64,000 nt of DNA from Trinickia dinghuensis (GCF_003367175.1 NZ_QRGA01000011.1:248001-312000); one strand, 5' to 3'. Shown: positions 19,164 to 28,831, numbered from the stretch's first letter. Notes: generated by a model from the letters alone, not told the origin. Numbers and translations are program-made.

Positions 19164-19832
19164 TCAATGCTTGTTGCCGCCCTCGCCGCCACCGCGCTTG
19201 AGCGCCTCGAGCGCGGCGAAGGGATTGGGCTTGCCCGCATCGCCGGGTTCGGCGGCACCGGACGCCGGATCCTCGCTCTCGCTTTCGTCGTCGCTCGGAT
19301 CGCTCGCATGCTCACCGGCCGCACCCGAGACGAGACTCTCGTGCACCTGCGGGCAAACGTCGTGCTTGGGCACAAGCGGCAGCGACAGCAGCAGCTCTTC
19401 CTCGATCAACTCGACGAGATCGAATTGGCGCGAGCCCACGATCACATCGAGTTCGTCTTCGTCGAGCGGAAACTCTTCAGCTTCGGCTTCCGTCGCCACG
19501 AGCCGGTAAGCGGCCTCGACGTCGAAAGGCTGCTCGTACGGCGAAAGGCACCGCTGGCATTCGATCCACGCCGCGCCGTGCAGCGCGAGCCGCAGATACG
19601 GCTGCGCCGCTTCCGTTCCGTCGTCCTGCAACTCGGGCTGCGTCGAACCCTCCGCCTGCCACGTGAACAGCGTATCGCGATCTGGCGCTTCCGCCGGGAC
19701 TTCGTTTAACATGCGCGGCAACTGCGAGACGCGCACCGCGCCGGCGGCCTGACGGCCGCTGCGCGCGAATTCGAAGATATCGAACGCGTGCGGATCGATG
19801 AGCCCGCCAGTCTTGCCGGATTGTTGGGACAT
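19164..19832 (-). CDS. yceD: YceD family (DUF177) protein, 23S rRNA accumulation
   Basis: 222-residue acidic protein of the YceD/DUF177 family, which lies next to rpmF in most bacteria and is needed for normal 23S rRNA levels in E. coli and plants. The pair of Cys in ECQRCLSPYEQPFDV (near residue 91) and the later HDVCP are the conserved sites. The C-terminal segment ends NPFAALEALKRGG, typical of the family; a Ser/Asp/Glu-rich insert precedes it. ATG at 19832 is preceded by AGGAG. A TATAAAAT box at 19882-19889 (minus) about 50 nt upstream may be its -10 element. Confidence 0.92.
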   Translation of the reverse strand: MSQQSGKTGGLIDPHAFDIFEFARSGRQAAGAVRVSQLPRMLNEVPAEAPDRDTLFTWQAEGSTQPELQDDGTEAAQPYLRLALHGAAWIECQRCLSPYEQPFDVEAAYRLVATEAEAEEFPLDEDELDVIVGSRQFDLVELIEEELLLSLPLVPKHDVCPQVHESLVSGAAGEHASDPSDDESESEDPASGAAEPGDAGKPNPFAALEALKRGGGEGGNKH

Positions 19833-20162
19833 GGTTCGCTCCTCGCTCCGCTCAGGTACCGCTTAAGTTCAGGGACTGCTTATTTTATAAGTATCGCCGA
19901 ACCCGCTGTCTGCTTGCGCTTTCTGCTTGACTTCGTGCCCCACGGCGCCCGCGCACTTCAATCTGCTTCGACTTCGACGCGCTTTGAAAAACGCCCGAAA
20001 CGTGGCTTGAAACGTCCTTGAAACGTCCTTGAAACGTCTTTGGACACCGTGAAAAGCCGGAAATTGTATTTGATTTACCTTTTGCAGTCAATCACTTAAA
20101 TGATCCGATGCGGGGCCGCGACGCACGGCGCCAACGCCCCCGCATCGGACCGATTTCTCACC
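19833..20162. other. divergent intergenic region yceD / maf
   Basis: 330 bp without a gene. It contains a minus-strand TATAAAAT box at 19882-19889 that could serve yceD-rpmF, and a four-copy 11-bp tandem repeat at 19997-20041. The open frame upstream of the maf ATG is not supported as coding. Confidence 0.5.
19997..20041. repeat. tandem repeat, 11 bp x 4
   Basis: Four head-to-tail copies of GAAACGTCCTT: 19997-20008 (GAAACGTGGCTT, 12 nt), 20009-20019, 20020-20030 (both exact) and 20031-20041 (GAAACGTCTTT). It lies between the divergent genes yceD and maf. The 11-bp period equals about one helical turn, so the copies face one side of the DNA. Confidence 0.85.
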
Positions 20163-20801
20163 ATGACCCTACACGCCTCCAGCGCCCAGCCACCCCGGCT
20201 GATCCTCGCCTCCAGCTCGCCCTATCGCCGCGCCCTACTCGAGCGCCTGCGGATCCCGTTCGACGTGTGCGTGCCGGCGCTCGACGAGACGCCGCTGGCC
20301 GCGGAAGCGCCGGCAGACACCGCGCTGCGGCTAGCGCAGGCCAAAGCACGCGCCGTCGCGGCCCGCGAGGCCGCCGCCGGGCCCGATGCCGCACCCACGC
20401 TCGTCATCGGCTCCGACCAAGTCGCGACCTTCGACGGCCTGCAAATCGGCAAGCCGGGCTCGCATGAAAAAGCATTCGAACAACTGCGCATGATGCGCGG
20501 TCGCGTCGTGGAGTTCCACAGCGCGCTGTGCCTGTTCGACAGTGCGCGCGAGTTCGCCCAGACGGAAGATGTCGTCACGCGCGTGCGCTTTCGCGATCTG
20601 CCGAACGCCGAACTCGAAGCCTACCTGCTCGCCGAAACGCCCTACGACGTGGCCGGCAGCGCGAAATCCGAAAGCCTCGGCATCGCCCTGCTGGAATCGA
20701 TCGACTCGGACGATCCGACCGCACTCGTAGGCCTGCCGCTGATCGCCCTCACGCGCATGCTGCGCGAGGCAGGCTATCCACTCCTGGGAGGCGTTCGATG
20801 A
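20163..20801 (+). CDS. maf: Maf-family nucleotide pyrophosphatase (YceF type)
   Basis: Hydrolyses non-canonical nucleoside triphosphates; the YceF subgroup prefers 7-methyl-GTP. The 212-residue product has the family start LILASSSPYRRALLERL, the DETPLAAEAP segment, the catalytic region VIGSDQVATFDGLQIGKP and the C-terminal YDVAGSAKSESLGIALLESI. The SPYRR form and the adjacent yceD-rpmF-plsX cluster point to YceF rather than Maf/YhdE. ATG at 20163 fits the family start; its stop overlaps the next gene as ATGA. Confidence 0.9.
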   Translation: MTLHASSAQPPRLILASSSPYRRALLERLRIPFDVCVPALDETPLAAEAPADTALRLAQAKARAVAAREAAAGPDAAPTLVIGSDQVATFDGLQIGKPGSHEKAFEQLRMMRGRVVEFHSALCLFDSAREFAQTEDVVTRVRFRDLPNAELEAYLLAETPYDVAGSAKSESLGIALLESIDSDDPTALVGLPLIALTRMLREAGYPLLGGVR

Positions 20802-21520
20802 GCGGCGTACTTTATTTAATCCCGAACGCGCTCGGCGACGGCGACGCCGACGCGCTGGCCACCGTCCTGCCGGCGAGCGTCATCGCGCGCACGGCCACGC
20901 TCGGCTACTTCGTCGGCGAAAACGCCAAGAGCACGCGGGCGTTTCTCAAGCGCGTGGGCGTCGCGCGCCCGATCCAGGAAATCGAGATTCGCGAGCTGAA
21001 CGTGAACACGCCGGCCGGCGAGGTCGACAAGCTGCTGGCGCCCATCCTGGCAGGGGCCGACGGCGGGCTCGTTTCGGAAGCGGGCTGCCCGGCCGTGGCC
21101 GACCCCGGCGCGCTGCTCGTGCGGCGAGCGCATCAGCGCGGGGTCAAGGTCGTGCCGCTCGTCGGCCCGAGCTCCATCTTGCTCGCGCTGATGGCGTCGG
21201 GGCTCGACGGCCAGCGCTTCGCCTTCCACGGCTATCTGCCCGTCGACGCCGGCGAGCGCGCCAAGACGCTGCGCGAACTCGAGCAACGCTCGCGCAAGGG
21301 GCGCGAAACGCAGATCTTCATCGAAACACCTTATCGGAACAAGGCACTGCTCGACACGCTCGTCGCCAACTGCGCGCCGTCGACGCTGATTACGGTGGCG
21401 GTCGATTTGACGCTCGACTCGGAGCGCGTCGCCACACTCGCCGCGAGCGATTGGAAAAAGCAGGCCGGCGCGTTCGACATGCACAAACGGCCGGCGATTT
21501 TCTTGCTGCTGGCGAACTGA
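20798..21520 (+). CDS. SAM-dependent methyltransferase, tetrapyrrole-methylase fold (RsmI-like)
   Basis: 240-residue protein of the tetrapyrrole (corrin/porphyrin) methylase family, related to RsmI, which 2'-O-methylates 16S rRNA C1402. It starts GVLYLIPNALGDGDADAL and contains LVSEAGCPAVADPGALLVRRA and VVPLVGPSSILLALMASG, the SAM-binding motifs. It lacks the C-terminal RsmI extension, so it is probably the shorter paralogue common in proteobacteria next to maf. ATG at 20798 overlaps the maf TGA and has GGGAGG upstream. Confidence 0.88.
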   Translation: MSGVLYLIPNALGDGDADALATVLPASVIARTATLGYFVGENAKSTRAFLKRVGVARPIQEIEIRELNVNTPAGEVDKLLAPILAGADGGLVSEAGCPAVADPGALLVRRAHQRGVKVVPLVGPSSILLALMASGLDGQRFAFHGYLPVDAGERAKTLRELEQRSRKGRETQIFIETPYRNKALLDTLVANCAPSTLITVAVDLTLDSERVATLAASDWKKQAGAFDMHKRPAIFLLLAN

Positions 21521-21593
21521 GGCGTGAGGCGGATGGCGCGCGGATGAGCGCCGCCGCATGCCGCTTTAGGCTGCGGCGCCGCGCCCACTGAAC

Positions 21594-22604
21594 TCACTGA
21601 ATCTTCCAGCCCCCGAGGACGAGCGCGTGAACGGCGCCCGCGCCGACCGCCGCACCGAACTTGCGCGCCAGGCGATCGGTGATCCCTTCCTTCTCGGTGT
21701 AATCGACGATGTCCGGCGCCTTGATGACTTCGCGCGCCACGTAGCCCGTATCGCCGTAGCCGTCGGCAAGCCCTAGCTCGATGCTCTTCTCTCCGGTCCA
21801 GAACAACCCCGAGAAGAGGTCGGGCGTCTCGTGCAGTCGCTTGCCGCGCCCTTGCTTGACCGCGTCGATGAACTGCTGATGGATCTGGTCGAGCATTTCC
21901 TGCGCGTGGGCGTCCATCGTGGGCGTATCGGGCGAGAACGGGTCGAAGAAGCCCTTGTTCACGCCGGATGTATGCAGGCGCCGCTGGATGCCCAGTTTGT
22001 CCATGAGCCCCGTGAACCCGAAGCCGTCCATCAGCACGCCGATCGAGCCGACGATGCTCGCGCGGTCGACATAGATCTTGTCGGCCGCCGCGGCGACGTA
22101 ATAGCCGCCGGATGCGCACATGTCGCCGACGACGACGTACAGCGGCTTGGCCGGATACTTCTTGCGCAGCCGGTGGATCTCGGAATTGATGATTCCGGCC
22201 TGGACGGGCGAGCCGCCGGGGCTATTGATATAGAGGATGACGCCGGCCGAATCGGTGTCGGCGAATGCGCGCCGCAGCGAGCGGTCGATATCCTTGGCGT
22301 TCGCGTTGGTATCGGAGGCGATTTCGCCCTCGAGCGAAACGAGCGCCGTATGCCGGCCCGTCGCCACCGCCTTTTCGTGCGATGCGCTGAAGATGCCCAC
22401 GACGATCAGCAGCAGCGCGGCGAGAAACGCGAACCGGAAAAAGATCTTCCAGCGGCGGGCGGCCCTCTGCTCGTTGATCGCGGCCAACGCAATCCGCTCG
22501 AGCGCCGCGCGCTCCCAGTTCGGTTCGGACGGGGCGCCACTGGCGCGCGGCCGCGGCTGCGGCTCGAAGGGGGGCTGCGATTCAGGCGTGTGTTGGTCGG
22601 CCAT
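21594..22604 (-). CDS. S49 family signal-peptide peptidase-like protease
   Basis: 336-residue membrane-anchored serine protease of the SppA/SohB family. A Pro-rich cytoplasmic N terminus is followed by one membrane helix (about residues 52-70, FFRFAFLAALLLIVVGIF). The catalytic Ser lies in MCASGGYYVA and the Lys in the downstream KIYVDRASIVGSIGV region; the oxyanion motif NSPGGSPVQAG is intact. The single-domain length matches the SppA36K type. The gene is 36 bp downstream of the Rieske protein gene and likely in the same operon. Confidence 0.9.
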   Translation of the reverse strand: MADQHTPESQPPFEPQPRPRASGAPSEPNWERAALERIALAAINEQRAARRWKIFFRFAFLAALLLIVVGIFSASHEKAVATGRHTALVSLEGEIASDTNANAKDIDRSLRRAFADTDSAGVILYINSPGGSPVQAGIINSEIHRLRKKYPAKPLYVVVGDMCASGGYYVAAAADKIYVDRASIVGSIGVLMDGFGFTGLMDKLGIQRRLHTSGVNKGFFDPFSPDTPTMDAHAQEMLDQIHQQFIDAVKQGRGKRLHETPDLFSGLFWTGEKSIELGLADGYGDTGYVAREVIKAPDIVDYTEKEGITDRLARKFGAAVGAGAVHALVLGGWKIQ

Positions 22605-22640
22605 GGGTTCTCGGTTGTCCGTTGTTATTCGGAAAAGCGT

Positions 22641-23048
22641 TCAGCATCGTTGCTCATCGGCCGGCGCCGGCTGCAGATCGCCATCCGGCAGCCAGAAGAC
22701 GGCGCGGCCCTCGGGGGTGTCGCGCTCTTCGACCTCGATCCGGCGCAGCCGCGCCCCGCGGCACGGACCGCCGACGCAGCGCCCGGTGTCGGGAGCATAA
22801 ATCGCGCCATGCGTGGCGCACATCAAGTATAAGCCCGACGATTCGAAGAACTGGCCCTCGACCCAGTCGAGTTCCATCGGCACATGGGCGCACCGGTTCA
22901 GGTAGCCGTAGACATGCCCGTCGTAGCGAACGAAGAACACGACGGCGTCGCCGTCGAGATAGCGCGCCGCACGCCGCACGCCTGCGCCGCCGTCGACGAG
23001 ATCGCCTGCGGCGCACACGCGCATGGCCTGCCGCTCGCCCGCGTTCAT
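22641..23048 (-). CDS. Rieske [2Fe-2S] domain protein
   Basis: 135-residue small Rieske protein. The cluster ligands are Cys53-Ala-His55 (NRCAHVPMEL) and Cys77/His80 (LMCATHGAIY), followed by the GPC-type loop TGRCVGGPCRGARL. No signal peptide is present, so it is cytoplasmic, as in ferredoxin-like components of dioxygenases; the redox partner is unknown. Its ATG overlaps the stop of the HAD phosphatase gene (ATGA). A longer start at 23066 is possible but would overlap more. Confidence 0.9.
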   Translation of the reverse strand: MNAGERQAMRVCAAGDLVDGGAGVRRAARYLDGDAVVFFVRYDGHVYGYLNRCAHVPMELDWVEGQFFESSGLYLMCATHGAIYAPDTGRCVGGPCRGARLRRIEVEERDTPEGRAVFWLPDGDLQPAPADEQRC

Positions 23049-23704
23049 GCGTACTCCCGCAGCCAATCGCCGAGCGCGCCCACGCTGTCGGCGACGAAAC
23101 GCGGCTCGAGCTTGGCGAGCGACTCGGCCGGGTGGGCGCCGTAGGTGACGGCGACGCCGGCCGCGCCGGCGTTCACGGCCATTTGGAGATCGTGCGTGGT
23201 ATCGCCGATCATGACCGTTCGCTCGAGATCTTGCCCCAATTCGCGCGTGAGCTCCTGCAGCATCGCGGGATGCGGCTTCGAAAAGGTTTCGTCGGCGCAG
23301 CGCGTGCCGTCGAACACGCTCGTGAGCCGCACTTCGTCGAGCGCCCGGTTCAGGCCGACCCGGCTCTTGCCCGTGGCCACGGCCAGCAGATAGCCCTGCG
23401 AGCGCAGCTCGGCCAGCAGTTCGCGCACGCCGTCGAACAGCTCCGTCTGTGCGTCCTTGACCAGATAATGGAAGCGATAACGCTCGGCCAAGCGCGGGTA
23501 GTCGGCCGGATCGAGCGTGGGCGCGGCGATCTGCAGCGCATCGCGCAAGCCGAGACCGATGACGTAGCGCGCGGCGTCGTCGGCCGGCACGGGCAGCCCG
23601 AGGTCGCGGCAGGCGGCCTGGATGCTGCGCGCGATGTGCGCCGTCGAATCCATAAGCGTGCCGTCCCAGTCGAAGACGATGAGGTCAAATTGCTGTCGGG
23701 GCAT
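23045..23704 (-). CDS. gph: HAD phosphatase, phosphoglycolate-phosphatase type
   Basis: 219-residue HAD-superfamily hydrolase. Motif I FDWDGTLMDS is at residues 10-19, motif II lies in VATGKSR, Lys of motif III in TFSKPHP and motif IV in MIGDTTHDLQMA. It is of the Gph/PGP-like subfamily, also annotated as IA-variant-3 hydrolase; true substrate not certain. The ATG lies inside the end of rluC (20-bp overlap) and the stop overlaps the Rieske gene, so rluC-gph-Rieske-S49 form one unit. Confidence 0.87.
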   Translation of the reverse strand: MPRQQFDLIVFDWDGTLMDSTAHIARSIQAACRDLGLPVPADDAARYVIGLGLRDALQIAAPTLDPADYPRLAERYRFHYLVKDAQTELFDGVRELLAELRSQGYLLAVATGKSRVGLNRALDEVRLTSVFDGTRCADETFSKPHPAMLQELTRELGQDLERTVMIGDTTHDLQMAVNAGAAGVAVTYGAHPAESLAKLEPRFVADSVGALGDWLREYA

Positions 23705-24716
23705 CGGGGTGCGTCTCGTTGCGCAAGTCAGTCAGTTGATCGAGGAAACGCCGGCACTCGTCCGGCAGCGGGGCGGAAAGCTCCATTGGCTCGCCCGTGA
23801 TCGGATGCGTCAGACGCAACCGATGCGCGTGCAGGAACATGCGCTTGATCGACGGACGCGCGTTCGCTCGCGCGAGCGCCTTGTTCAGCGCGAAGTCGCC
23901 GTACTTCGCGTCGCCGACGATCGGCAGCCCCAGGTGCGCCAGATGGACGCGGATTTGGTGCGTGCGGCCCGTCTTCAGTTCGGCCTCGACAAGCACGTAC
24001 CCGGGCCAGTGCTCGACGAGGTTGAACACCGTGTGCGAGGGCGAGCCGTCCGGCTGCACGCGCACCCTGCGCTCGCCTTCCGGCGTCAGGTATTTGTAAA
24101 GCGGCTCCTTGACCGCGCGCCTGCGCCCCCAGCCGCTTTCCCATTGCCCGTGAGCGCACGCGTAATAGCGCTTGTCCATCCGGTTTTCGCGGATCTGCTC
24201 GTGCAGGCCGACGAGCGCCGCCCGCTTCTTCGCAAGCAACAAGATACCCGACGTTTCGCGGTCGAGCCGGTGAACGAGTTCCAAGAACTTGCCGAGCGGA
24301 CGCGCCTCGCGCATCTGCTCGATCACGCCGAACGCGATGCCGCTGCCGCCGTGAACGGCGACGCCGCAGGGCTTGTTGATCGCGATGAGGTACTCGTCCT
24401 CGAACAGAATCTCGAAATGAGCCGGCGGCACCGGCACCGCCGGGCCGGACTCGAATGCATCGGACTGAGCGACGCGGATGGGCGGAACGCGCACGATGTC
24501 GCCCACCGCGAGCCGGTATTTGGCGTCGACGCGGCCCTTGTTGACGCGCACTTCCCCGCTGCGCAGGATCCGATAAATATGACTTTTCGGGACGCCTTTA
24601 CAGACACGCAGCAAAAAATTGTCGATGCGTTGCCCGGCGACACCGTCGTCCACCTGTATCATCGAGACCTGGTCGGGTGCGACCGATTTCTGGGATATTT
24701 TGCCTAACTCATTCAT
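23685..24716 (-). CDS. rluC: 23S rRNA pseudouridine synthase RluC
   Basis: Forms pseudouridines at positions 955, 2504 and 2580 of 23S rRNA in E. coli. The 343-residue product has an N-terminal S4 domain (AGQRIDNFLLRVCKGVPKS, then GEVRVNKGRV) and the RluA-type catalytic domain with the Asp in HRLDRETSG. An in-frame ATG at 24740 would add eight residues; ATG at 24716 (MNELGKISQKS) fits the family better. It is divergent from rne, a pairing conserved in E. coli and relatives. Confidence 0.93.
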   Translation of the reverse strand: MNELGKISQKSVAPDQVSMIQVDDGVAGQRIDNFLLRVCKGVPKSHIYRILRSGEVRVNKGRVDAKYRLAVGDIVRVPPIRVAQSDAFESGPAVPVPPAHFEILFEDEYLIAINKPCGVAVHGGSGIAFGVIEQMREARPLGKFLELVHRLDRETSGILLLAKKRAALVGLHEQIRENRMDKRYYACAHGQWESGWGRRRAVKEPLYKYLTPEGERRVRVQPDGSPSHTVFNLVEHWPGYVLVEAELKTGRTHQIRVHLAHLGLPIVGDAKYGDFALNKALARANARPSIKRMFLHAHRLRLTHPITGEPMELSAPLPDECRRFLDQLTDLRNETHPDAPTAI

Positions 24717-25447
24717 TCTGAATATAATTTGCCCAGCCATCCGTGCGTGTCGCCATTTTTCGCGGCCCCTCGCCCGGATTGTGCAGGGTGATGCAAGAAC
24801 CTGTTATTTTACTTGCTTGGCTGCACCCAAGGGCCGGTTGCTCGCCCTGAATCGAGTAGCAACGAGTTGCACGCACGGCATCCATCGCGGCAGGGACGTC
24901 GCCCATAGGCGCGTTCGGTCCGGTCGATGCCGACGGTAACGGAATTTTGGTAAAAAAGAATTTATCAGGCGAGCCTCGGCAGTATCGCTCGATGTCGAGC
25001 GAAACCAGGCTCCCGATAGCGAAACCTACGGCGAGCGCCCCTAGGTGTTCCGCGTGAAGCGGGATACTCGGCGACGTCAAAAAATTGGCTAGACACGCCG
25101 CGTGGCGTATCGAGCATGCATCGGGCTTCGCACCGCCACACGCGGCGCGGCTTTCCCGGGTCCGGCACGGGCATCGAACGGTGCGCCGGATTCCTGTGTG
25201 GATCACCCGAGCGCTCGGCACACGCCCCGTGTCGCGCCGTTATTTGAAGCCGTGTTCGCATGCGCCCATGCGGCTCGCGGCCTTGATCGGCCATACCGAG
25301 TCCTCTCAGGCAATTCTCCCCGCCATCGTTCCCGCTCCAGCGTGCTTGTGAAAACACAATAAGGATGCGGCGCGCACTCCCTTGCGTCGCTCGGCCGGAT
25401 TCGTTCCGGCTGGGCTTTGCATGGCGACGCCGCTCTGGAGCCGTTCA
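24717..25447. other. rluC-rne intergenic region with rne leader
   Basis: 731 bp without a supportable gene. It must hold divergent promoters for rluC and rne. Near its right end are TTGTG-AAAA-CACAA at 25347-25360 and a hairpin GCCGGA-TTCGT-TCCGGC at 25394-25410, both inside the expected rne 5' leader. In E. coli the rne leader is an autoregulatory RNase E target; a similar role here is inference. No consensus -35/-10 pair was recognised. Confidence 0.5.
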
Positions 25448-28400
25448 ATGAAACGCATGTTGTTCAATGCGACGCAGCAGGAAGAGTTGCGCGTCGCCAT
25501 CGTCGATGGGCAAAAACTCATCGACATCGACATCGAAACCGCCGGGCGCGAACAGCGCAAAGGCAATATCTACAAGGGGATCGTGACCCGCATCGAGCCG
25601 TCGCTCGAAGCGTGTTTCGTCAACTACGGGGAAGACCGCCACGGCTTCCTGCCGTTCAAGGAAGTTGCCCGCCAGTACTTCAAGGAAGGCGTCGACATGC
25701 GCTCCGCGCGCATTCAGGACGCCTTGCGCGAGGGCCAAGAGCTCATCGTTCAGGTCGAAAAGGAAGAGCGCGGCAATAAGGGCGCAGCCCTGACCACGTT
25801 CATCTCGCTCGCCGGCCGCTACCTCGTGCTGATGCCGAACAACCCGCGCGGCGGCGGCGTCTCGCGCCGCATCGAGGGCGACGACCGCCAGGAACTGCGC
25901 GAAACGATGTCGCAGCTGCAGCTGCCCGACGGCATGAGCATCATCGCGCGCACGGCCGGCATCGGCCGCAGCGCCGAAGAACTGCAGTGGGACCTGAACT
26001 ACCTGATGCAGCTGTGGCGCGCGATCGAAGCCGCCTCGCAAAGCGGCCAGACCGGTCAGCCGATGCTGATCTATCTGGAATCGAGCCTCGTCATCCGCGC
26101 GATCCGCGACTACTTCCAGCCCGATATCGGCGAAATCCTCATCGATACGACCGAAATCCATGACCAGGCCCGCGCCTTCATGGATATCGTGATGCCGGAC
26201 AACGTCGGCAAGGTGAAGCGCTACCACGACGACGTGCCCCTCTTCTCGCGGTTCCAGATCGAGCATCAGATCGAAACCGCGTACTCGCGCACGGTGCCGC
26301 TGCCCTCGGGCGGCGCGATCGTCATCGATCACACCGAAGCGCTCGTCGCGATCGACGTGAACTCGGCGCGCGCCACAAAGGGCGCCGATATCGAGGAAAC
26401 GGCCACGCGCACGAACCTCGAAGCCGCCGACGAAGTCGCCCGCCAGTTGCGCCTGCGCGACCTCGGCGGCCTGATCGTGATCGATTTCATCGACATGGAA
26501 TCGGCCAAGAGCCAGCGCGAAGTCGAGCAACGCCTGAAAGACGCGCTCAAGCACGACCGCGCGCGTGTGCAGATGGGCAAGATCTCGCGCTTCGGCCTGA
26601 TGGAGCTGTCGCGCCAGCGCCTGCGCCCCGCCCTGTCCGAAGGCAGCCATGTCACCTGCCCGCGCTGCAACGGGACGGGTCATATTCGCGATACGGAATC
26701 GTCCGCGCTGCAAGTGCTGCGGATCATTCAAGAAGAGGCGATGAAGGAAAACACCGCGGCGATCCACTGCCAGGTGCCGGTCGAAGTCACCGCCTTCCTG
26801 CTCAACGAAAAGCGTCAGGAAATCAACAAGATCGAGTCGCGCTTCAAGGTGGGCGTCGTCCTCATTCCGAACAAGCATCTCGATACGCCGCACTACAAGC
26901 TCGAGCGCCTGCGTCACGACGATTCGCGTCTGGATGAGCCGCGCGCATCGTGGAAGATGGCCGAGGAAGCCGCTCGCGAACTCGAATCGGAGACGGCCTA
27001 CAGCAAGCGCGCCGAAGAAGTGAAGCCGAAGCAGGAAGCCGCCGTCAAGGGCATCACGCCCGAGCGGCCCGCGCCGAGCGCACCGGTGCGCCCGCAAGCC
27101 GCGGCCGCGCCGGCCGTCGCCGCAGCCGCCCCGCGCACGGGCGGATTCTTCGGATGGATCAAGAGCCTGTTCGGCGGCGCCCAGGGCGCAGCGCCGGCGC
27201 CGGCACCCGAGCCGGCTCAACCGGCACGTCCGGCGCGCGCCGAACGCGGCGAGCGTCAAGAGCGCGGCGGTGATCGCAACCGCAACCGCCGGGGCACCGG
27301 CGGACGCGAAGGCGCGGCTCGTACCGAATCCGCCGTCGGCGGACGCACGGGCCAGCAGCAGCAGCAGCAGCCGTCGCAACGCCCGCCCCGCGAGCAGCGT
27401 GAAGGTAAAGAAGGCCGTGAGGGCCGCGAAGGTCGAGGCGAGTCGCGCGAGCGCGGGCAAGAACGCGCCGAGGCAGTCGAAGCCACGGCGCGCGGCGAAC
27501 GCCAGGAGCGGCGCGAACGCGGTGAGCGTGCGGAGCGCGGTGAGCGTGCGGAGCGCGGTGAACGCGGTGAACGCGGTGAACGCGGTGAACGCGGTGAACG
27601 TCCCGAGCGTAGCGAACGCGGCGAGCGCGGTGTCGATCGCGCTGAGCGCGGCGAGCGGCAAGAGCGTCCCGAGCGCGGTGAACGCCGCAAGCCGCAGGCC
27701 GAGGTAATCGCGGAAGCCGCCGCACGTGTCGAGGCACAAACCGCCGAAGGCGCGGTGGTGGACGGAGTACCCGCCCCCGACCAGGAAACCGCGGCACGTG
27801 ACGGCGAAGAGCGTCGTCGCCGCCGCCGCGGCCGTCGCGGTGGCCGTCGCGAGCGCGAGGAAGAAGGCGTGAACGCAACGCTGGCCGCCGACATGGCCGA
27901 AGCCGAAGGGTCCGCGTCCGCCGTGCAGCCGCAAGAGGCACCCGCTCTCGAAGCAGCAGGCGAAGCGCATGAACAAGCTCCGGCACATGCACACGCGACG
28001 ATCGCCGAGGCTGCCCCGCAGCAAGCCGAAGCGCACACCGAGGACGTCGTGGTCACACCGGTACCGACGCACGCGCCGATCGCTACGCCGCTGCCCGAAG
28101 CGCCGGCCACTGCGGCGGCGGCTCCGGTTGCTCCGGTAGCGTCGGCCCCGAGCGAGACGGAAGCTGCCCCGGTAGCACCGGTAGCGCCGGCCCCGAGCGA
28201 GCCTGAGGCCACGCCGGTCGAGCATGCCCACGCCATCCCGGCCGCACCCGCCGCGCCCGCGCCGCTGGCCGCAGAGCCCGAGTCGGCGCTCACGCACGTC
28301 ATCGAAGCCGTGCCCGCCCCCGCGCCCGTCGTCGAACCGACGCCTATCGTCGAGCCGACCCCGGTCGTTTCGGCGGAGCCGGTCGCGAGCGCGGCATCGG

Positions 28401-28690
28401 CCCCCCTCGAAGCCGCCAGCGCCGTCACGGAAATCGTGCAGCGGCCCGCGTCGATCGAAGTCGCGACCAAGCCGAGCCCGCGGGCAAACGGCTTGTCCGC
28501 CGCCGATCTGAAGCCGATGCTCGAATCGGCGGGCCTCGTCTGGGTCAATACCGACGCCGACAAGCTGCGCGCCGCCCAGGAAGCCGCCGCGCAAGCGCCC
28601 GCCCCGGCACGCGTGCCGCGCGAGCGCAAGCCGCTGCCGCCGGCCGACTCGACCCCGATGCAGCAGGTCGAGACGCACCGGAACGCCTAA
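25448..28690 (+). CDS. rne: ribonuclease E
   Basis: Essential endoribonuclease and degradosome scaffold. The 1080-residue product starts [21 protein letters not shown]. It has the S1 domain (about 37-125), the 5'-sensor/DNase I-like core with the metal-binding VAIDVNSAR and VIDFIDME, and the zinc-link CPRCNGTG near residue 404. The C-terminal half (about 540-1080) is low-complexity: an amphipathic segment [13 protein letters not shown] that may bind the membrane, Arg-rich blocks with GER repeats, an [12 protein letters not shown] stretch, then an Ala/Pro/Val/Glu-rich tail. ATG at 25448 is the conserved start; frames upstream are not. Confidence 0.96.
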   Translation: MKRMLFNATQQEELRVAIVDGQKLIDIDIETAGREQRKGNIYKGIVTRIEPSLEACFVNYGEDRHGFLPFKEVARQYFKEGVDMRSARIQDALREGQELIVQVEKEERGNKGAALTTFISLAGRYLVLMPNNPRGGGVSRRIEGDDRQELRETMSQLQLPDGMSIIARTAGIGRSAEELQWDLNYLMQLWRAIEAASQSGQTGQPMLIYLESSLVIRAIRDYFQPDIGEILIDTTEIHDQARAFMDIVMPDNVGKVKRYHDDVPLFSRFQIEHQIETAYSRTVPLPSGGAIVIDHTEALVAIDVNSARATKGADIEETATRTNLEAADEVARQLRLRDLGGLIVIDFIDMESAKSQREVEQRLKDALKHDRARVQMGKISRFGLMELSRQRLRPALSEGSHVTCPRCNGTGHIRDTESSALQVLRIIQEEAMKENTAAIHCQVPVEVTAFLLNEKRQEINKIESRFKVGVVLIPNKHLDTPHYKLERLRHDDSRLDEPRASWKMAEEAARELESETAYSKRAEEVKPKQEAAVKGITPERPAPSAPVRPQAAAAPAVAAAAPRTGGFFGWIKSLFGGAQGAAPAPAPEPAQPARPARAERGERQERGGDRNRNRRGTGGREGAARTESAVGGRTGQQQQQQPSQRPPREQREGKEGREGREGRGESRERGQERAEAVEATARGERQERRERGERAERGERAERGERGERGERGERGERPERSERGERGVDRAERGERQERPERGERRKPQAEVIAEAAARVEAQTAEGAVVDGVPAPDQETAARDGEERRRRRRGRRGGRREREEEGVNATLAADMAEAEGSASAVQPQEAPALEAAGEAHEQAPAHAHATIAEAAPQQAEAHTEDVVVTPVPTHAPIATPLPEAPATAAAAPVAPVASAPSETEAAPVAPVAPAPSEPEATPVEHAHAIPAAPAAPAPLAAEPESALTHVIEAVPAPAPVVEPTPIVEPTPVVSAEPVASAASAPLEAASAVTEIVQRPASIEVATKPSPRANGLSAADLKPMLESAGLVWVNTDADKLRAAQEAAAQAPAPARVPRERKPLPPADSTPMQQVETHRNA
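27511..27690 (+). repeat. GER-encoding tandem repeat inside rne
   Basis: The coding strand carries repeated 9-mers of the type GAACGCGGT and close variants, translating to Gly-Glu-Arg (GERGER) and [12 protein letters not shown]. Several copies near 27555-27600 are exact, so slippage is likely to change the copy number between strains. The block falls in the Arg-rich RNA-binding part of the C-terminal scaffold. Confidence 0.8.
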
Positions 28691-28736
28691 ACCGCATCCT
28701 CAGCTTCCGAAGCGCTCAGGCGCTCGTTAGCTTGAC

Positions 28737-28766
28737 AAGCCCGCCCTTCGTGGCGGGCTTTTTTTC
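28737..28766 (+). terminator. rho-independent terminator of rne
   Basis: AAGCCCGCC-CTTCGT-GGCGGGCTT followed by TTTTT, 46 bp after the rne stop. A perfect 9-bp GC-rich stem and T-run make this a strong terminator. Confidence 0.92.
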
Positions 28767-28768
28767 GG

Positions 28769-28831
28769 CTCGCCATGAACGTACCCTAAAAGATTAGACC
28801 GACGTCCAACTTTTAGGGTACGGTTCACGAG
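28769..28831. repeat. large inverted repeat between rne and moaA
   Basis: Perfect 12-bp arms GTACCCTAAAAG (28781-28792) and CTTTTAGGGTAC (28810-28821) flank a 17-bp centre. The arms extend outward through TGAAC/GTTCA (one bulged G) and CTCG/CGAG (3-nt bulge). The centre itself has TTAGAC and GTCCAA as a weaker inner repeat. Neither side has a T-run, so it is not a simple terminator; it could be an operator or an RNA hairpin in the moaA leader. A second hairpin, GGCGGGC-AAT-GCCCGCC, lies at 28892-28908. Confidence 0.75.

Noticed and set aside
19997-20041. CRISPR array
   Set aside because: Units are 11 bp and directly adjacent, without spacers; no cas genes in the window.
25445-28678. Long open frame antisense to rne (over 1000 codons)
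   Set aside because: It mirrors the low-complexity, GC-rich third-position bias of rne and has no ribosome site or recognisable motif; the sense frame is clearly RNase E.
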